NCBI GenBank assembly: GCA_005883235.1
Contig: VAYE01000111.1
Coordinates: 1-8,095, forward strand
Origin: Actinomycetota bacterium
GTDB lineage: Bacteria > Actinomycetota > Thermoleophilia > Gaiellales > Gaiellaceae
Reading direction: 5' to 3'
Length of the DNA: 8,095 nt
Under the pieces are notes generated by a model. It saw nothing but the letters and a program-made list of their open reading frames with translations. It had not been told where the DNA came from and did no database searches. Each line of letters begins with the position of its first letter. Within the stretch, counting starts at the first letter, position 1. The position numbers and the translations under genes were made by a program. Below, piece after piece: positions 5,781 to 8,095 of this stretch.

Positions 5781-6584
5781 ATGCAAGATCTCGACGGGCA
5801 GGTCGCGATCGTCACGGGCGGCGGCCGCGGGGTGGGCCGTGCCGTCGCCGAGGCGCTCGGCGCCCGTGGCGCCGCCGTCGCGGTCGCGGCGCGCACGATC
5901 AGCGAGATCGAGGCCGTGGCCGCCGCCCTCTCGCGCGCGATTGCCGTTCCGACGGACGTGACGCGCGCGGAGCAGGTCGGAGCGCTCGTCGAGCGAACGG
6001 GCCGGGAGCTCGGCCCGCCGACCCTCCTCGTCGCCGGCGCCGGGACCTGGGACCACGTCGGCCCGGCGTGGGAGGGCGACGCCGACGCCTGGTGGCGCGA
6101 CGTCGAGGTCGCGGTGCGCGGCGCGTATCTCTGCGCGCGGGCGGTGCTCCCCGGCATGGTCGAGCGCGACGCGGGCCGGATCGTCGTCGTCTCGAGCTAC
6201 GCGGCGAACGTCCCCCGGCCGTGGTCCTCCGGCTACGGGAGCGGACGGGCGGCGCTCCTGCGGTTCGTCGACTCGCTGGCCGGCGAGGTCGAGGAGCGCG
6301 GCGTCGCGGTCTTCGCCGTCTCGCCCGGCTTCGTCCGCACGGAGCTCGTCGAGAACGTGATCCGCTCGGAGGCCGGTCGCCGCTACCTGCCCGAGCTCGG
6401 CGAGCGGACGGACGCGCTCGCCCCCGAGCTCGCGGGAGAGCTCGTCGCCGAGCTCGCCACGGGCCGCGCCGACGCGCTGACGGGACGGTTCCTCCACGTT
6501 CTCGACGATCTCGACGACCTGGTCGCGCGTGCCGACGAGATCCGGGCGGACGACCTGTACGCGCTCCGCTTCCGCCGCTACTAG
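5781..6584 (+). CDS. Classical SDR oxidoreductase with altered catalytic tetrad
   Basis: A 267-residue short-chain dehydrogenase/reductase of classical size, a cytoplasmic NAD(P)-dependent protein of unknown substrate. The cofactor loop T-G-G-G-R-G-V-G is at residues 12-19; A-A-R-T after strand 2 (36-39) suggests NADP preference, and T-D-V (58-60) precedes helix C. The catalytic Ser139 (V-V-V-S-S-Y) and Tyr152 are 13 apart as expected, and S-P-G-F-V-R-T (181-187) is the usual motif after strand 6. Three positions are unusual: the Y-x-x-x-K lysine is Arg156 (Y-G-S-G-R), the helix-4 Asn is Ala111 (V-A-V-R-G), and N-N-A-G is A-G-A-G (85-88). The last 30 residues form an acidic tail ending in Arg and Tyr. 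The start ATG 5781 has AGG seven bases upstream. It is transcribed away from the sugar operon and may have no part in it. It could be a slow or repurposed SDR. Confidence 0.87.
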   Translation: MQDLDGQVAIVTGGGRGVGRAVAEALGARGAAVAVAARTISEIEAVAAALSRAIAVPTDVTRAEQVGALVERTGRELGPPTLLVAGAGTWDHVGPAWEGDADAWWRDVEVAVRGAYLCARAVLPGMVERDAGRIVVVSSYAANVPRPWSSGYGSGRAALLRFVDSLAGEVEERGVAVFAVSPGFVRTELVENVIRSEAGRRYLPELGERTDALAPELAGELVAELATGRADALTGRFLHVLDDLDDLVARADEIRADDLYALRFRRY

Positions 6585-6586
6585 GG

Positions 6587-6778
6587 CTTGCCGTCCACGA
6601 TCACACGTTCTTTTTAGTCGGTCGGATCCCGCAGAACTGGCGTCCCGGGACAGCGACGATCATCACCGGAGCGGCGGCGGCGAACAAGGCCAAGGCCGTC
6701 GCGCTCGCCAAGTACCCGGGCGGCACCGTCAACCGCGTGCTGAAGCTGAGCGACGGCTCGTATGCCGTCCACATGTAG
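6587..6778 (+). pseudogene. Start-less remnant of a short PepSY-like domain
   Basis: An open frame of about 63 codons, ending at TAG 6776-6778, that encodes a recognisable peptide but has no ATG, GTG or TTG in frame at its beginning. The readable part runs from G-R-I-P-Q-N-W-R-P-G through I-T-G-A-A-A-A-N-K-A-K-A-V-A to L-A-K-Y-P-G-G-T-V-N-R-V, then S-D-G-S-Y-A-V-H-M and stop. From memory, this matches short exported actinobacterial proteins with a PepSY-like alpha/beta unit (T-G-x-x-A-x-K-x-K-A-A-A-L-x-K-x-P-G-x-T-V), which normally continue for 15-30 residues after the 'Y-x-V-H' strand and begin with a signal peptide. Both ends are missing here, so I call it a remnant. It fills almost all the space between the SDR stop and the end of the converging secreted-protein gene three bases away. 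Alternatively it could be translated by readthrough from a start in another frame. Confidence 0.4.
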
Positions 6779-6781
6779 CCG

Positions 6782-8095
6782 CTACCCGCGCGACGCGGTC
6801 ATGTGCGCGACCGCCTTGCCCGACGTCGTGTAGGTGGCGTAGATCGAGTAGTGCTTGTTGGAGAGCGTGGGCGTGCCGAACGGATTGGTGGGGCCGGCCG
6901 CGTACCCGCCCGAGTTGACGTTGAAGTTCAACTCGTTCGCCGAGGGGTCGTACCGGAGCTGGGTCAGGTCGCTCGTCGACGAGGCGATGTAGCCCATCCA
7001 GACCGTCCCGGCCTGGACCGCGACCGGCGAGGCGAACGTGAAGTCGACCCAGTTCCAGGCCGCGCCGGCGGTGATCGTCACCTCGTTCGAGACGCCGAGG
7101 AGCGCGCCCGGGTGACCGGAGCCGTTGTCGGCGTAGAGGACCGCCTTGATCTTCTGCGACCCCGACGTCGCTCCGAGCCCGGAGACGTAGCCGGTCAGCT
7201 TCGTCACGTTCGAGGCGACGGCCGTGTAGCGGGAGACCTCCTTCAGGTTGATGGAGGCCGTGTCGACGGACGAGCCGGGGATCGTCGTCCCGAAGGTGCC
7301 GGAGGTCTGCCGCACGTAGGTTGCGGTGTACGTCGTGTCGGTCGCCGGCGCGACGATGTTGTGCGTCTGCGCGCCGCCGTCAGACCAGGACGAGAAGACG
7401 TAGGTGGAGCCGCCGATCGTCTGCGGGGACGGCGCGCTGATCGAGTTCGTCGCTCCGATCACCGCCTGCTTCGTCAGCGGCGCCGCGCCGGCGATCTCGT
7501 CGATGCCGACGTTCGCGCCGGTCGGGTTCGAGGCGACGGTCAGGTTTATGAACTGCGGGTCGAGGCGCACGCTCGTCGTCGCCGTCGCGCCGGTCGAGTC
7601 GGTCGCCGTGAGCTGGATCTCGAGCCAGCACGGGTACTCGTGGTCGGGCGCGTTGAACGTACCGCTCGCGACGCCGTTGAACGTCTGGATCAGGTGCGTG
7701 TGGCAGTTCGTCGGCGTGAAGCAGTGGTGCAGGATGATCGTCCAGCTGAGCCGCGAGGCAGGCTCGGTGCCGTCCTCCTGGTCGGTGGCGCTCCCGGAGA
7801 AGGCGATCGGGTCGCCGACCTTCCACGTGAGCGTCGAGGCCGGGGTGGTGATCGTCGGGACCGGCGGGTTGTTCCCTGCGTTGATCGTGATCGGCGCGCT
7901 GACGCTCGAGGCGCCCTTGCTGTCGGTGACCTGGAGCCGCACGTTGTAGGTGCCCGGCGTCGTGTAGGTGAAGCTCGGCTTCTGCGCCGTCGAGTCGCCG
8001 TAGATCCCGTCGCCGTTCAGGTCCCAGGAATACGTGATCGGGTCGCCGTCGCGGTCGCTCGAGCCGCTGCCGTCGAAGTTGACCGTCAGCGGCGT
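6782..8095 (-). CDS. PKD-containing modular secreted protein, C-terminal 437 residues (5' end outside window)
   Basis: The C-terminal part of a large, probably extracellular, multidomain protein; the frame is open from the right edge (8095) to its stop at 6782-6784. Visible residues 1-71 are a PKD domain (L-T-V-N-F-D-G-S-G-S-S-D, Y-S-W-D-L-N-G-D-G, P-G-T-Y-N-V-R-L-Q-V-T-D). Residues 77-179 form a second Ig-like unit with an unusual Cys/His patch (H-H-C, N-C-H-T-H, H-E-Y-P-C). Residues 183-260 form a divergent InlB B-repeat-like unit ending W-S-D-G-G, then T-Y-T-A-T-Y. Residues 265-425 are a beta-rich module (K-A-V-L-Y-A-D-N-G-S-G-x-P-G, then W-V-D-F-T-F) of the kind found in secreted carbohydrate-acting or adhesive proteins. 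No C-terminal anchor or sorting signal is visible; it ends T-A-S-R-G. From memory this tail resembles that of PKD-bearing PQQ-dependent (glucose/sorbosone) sugar dehydrogenase-like proteins, but the catalytic part is outside the window, so the enzyme identity is a guess. Confidence 0.8.
   Translation of the reverse strand, partial: TPLTVNFDGSGSSDRDGDPITYSWDLNGDGIYGDSTAQKPSFTYTTPGTYNVRLQVTDSKGASSVSAPITINAGNNPPVPTITTPASTLTWKVGDPIAFSGSATDQEDGTEPASRLSWTIILHHCFTPTNCHTHLIQTFNGVASGTFNAPDHEYPCWLEIQLTATDSTGATATTSVRLDPQFINLTVASNPTGANVGIDEIAGAAPLTKQAVIGATNSISAPSPQTIGGSTYVFSSWSDGGAQTHNIVAPATDTTYTATYVRQTSGTFGTTIPGSSVDTASINLKEVSRYTAVASNVTKLTGYVSGLGATSGSQKIKAVLYADNGSGHPGALLGVSNEVTITAGAAWNWVDFTFASPVAVQAGTVWMGYIASSTSDLTQLRYDPSANELNFNVNSGGYAAGPTNPFGTPTLSNKHYSIYATYTTSGKAVAHMTASRG

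Noticed and set aside
5751..6497. An N-terminal extension of the methyltransferase up to ATG 6497
   Set aside because: The extension is the antisense of the SDR gene, lacks motifs, and the family starts shortly before the zinc Cys pair, which GTG 5750 satisfies.

Overview
The window is very GC-rich, uses GTG starts freely and packs its genes tightly, which suggests an actinobacterium. The C-terminal domains of the secreted protein at the right edge, and the short 'ALAKYPGGTV' peptide beside it, resemble proteins I associate with soil Thermoleophilia/Gaiellales. That lineage guess is inference from style and recalled sequences; there is no rRNA or phylogenetic marker here. I see no tRNA, rRNA, CRISPR array, transposase or phage gene.

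Layout: (1) 2..415 (+) is the tail of a family 2 glycosyltransferase. (2) 408..5750 (-) is a six-gene operon, read right to left: a NovU/TylC3-type sugar C-methyltransferase, an RfbF-type glucose-1-phosphate cytidylyltransferase, a PIG-L family deacetylase, a DUF4910/COG4310 aminopeptidase-like gene, an NAD-dependent sugar epimerase (extended SDR), and an RmlC-type cupin epimerase. Its junctions are GTGA, TGATG, a 28-base overlap, GTGA and GTGA, so there is no room for internal promoters. (3) 5781..6584 (+) is a classical SDR oxidoreductase divergent from the operon across 30 bases. (4) 6587..6778 (+) is a start-less remnant encoding part of a short PepSY-like domain. (5) 6782..8095 (-) is the C-terminal 437 residues of a large, probably secreted, PKD-containing modular protein.

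The operon reads as a pathway for a nucleotide-activated, C-methyl-branched deoxysugar. RfbF would make CDP-glucose, a 4,6-dehydratase (not in the window) would give the 4-keto-6-deoxy intermediate, the C-methyltransferase would add the branch next to the keto group, the cupin epimerase would invert C3 and/or C5, and the SDR epimerase would reduce or epimerise. A glycosyltransferase such as the one at the left edge would transfer the sugar to a glycan. The PIG-L deacetylase and the aminopeptidase-like protein add metal-dependent amide chemistry whose substrate is unknown.

The main oddity is that the aminopeptidase-like gene is broken. Compared with the family as I remember it, about 45 residues are missing near the N-terminus and about 36 near the C-terminus. 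Both gaps change frame, so the gene runs through all three minus-strand frames. The second gap also places the enzyme core in frame with the downstream epimerase, giving an apparent 643-residue fusion. Two other enzymes carry unusual active-site residues: the C-methyltransferase has Gln186 where the family usually has His, and the SDR has A-S-Y-R in place of the N-S-Y-K tetrad.
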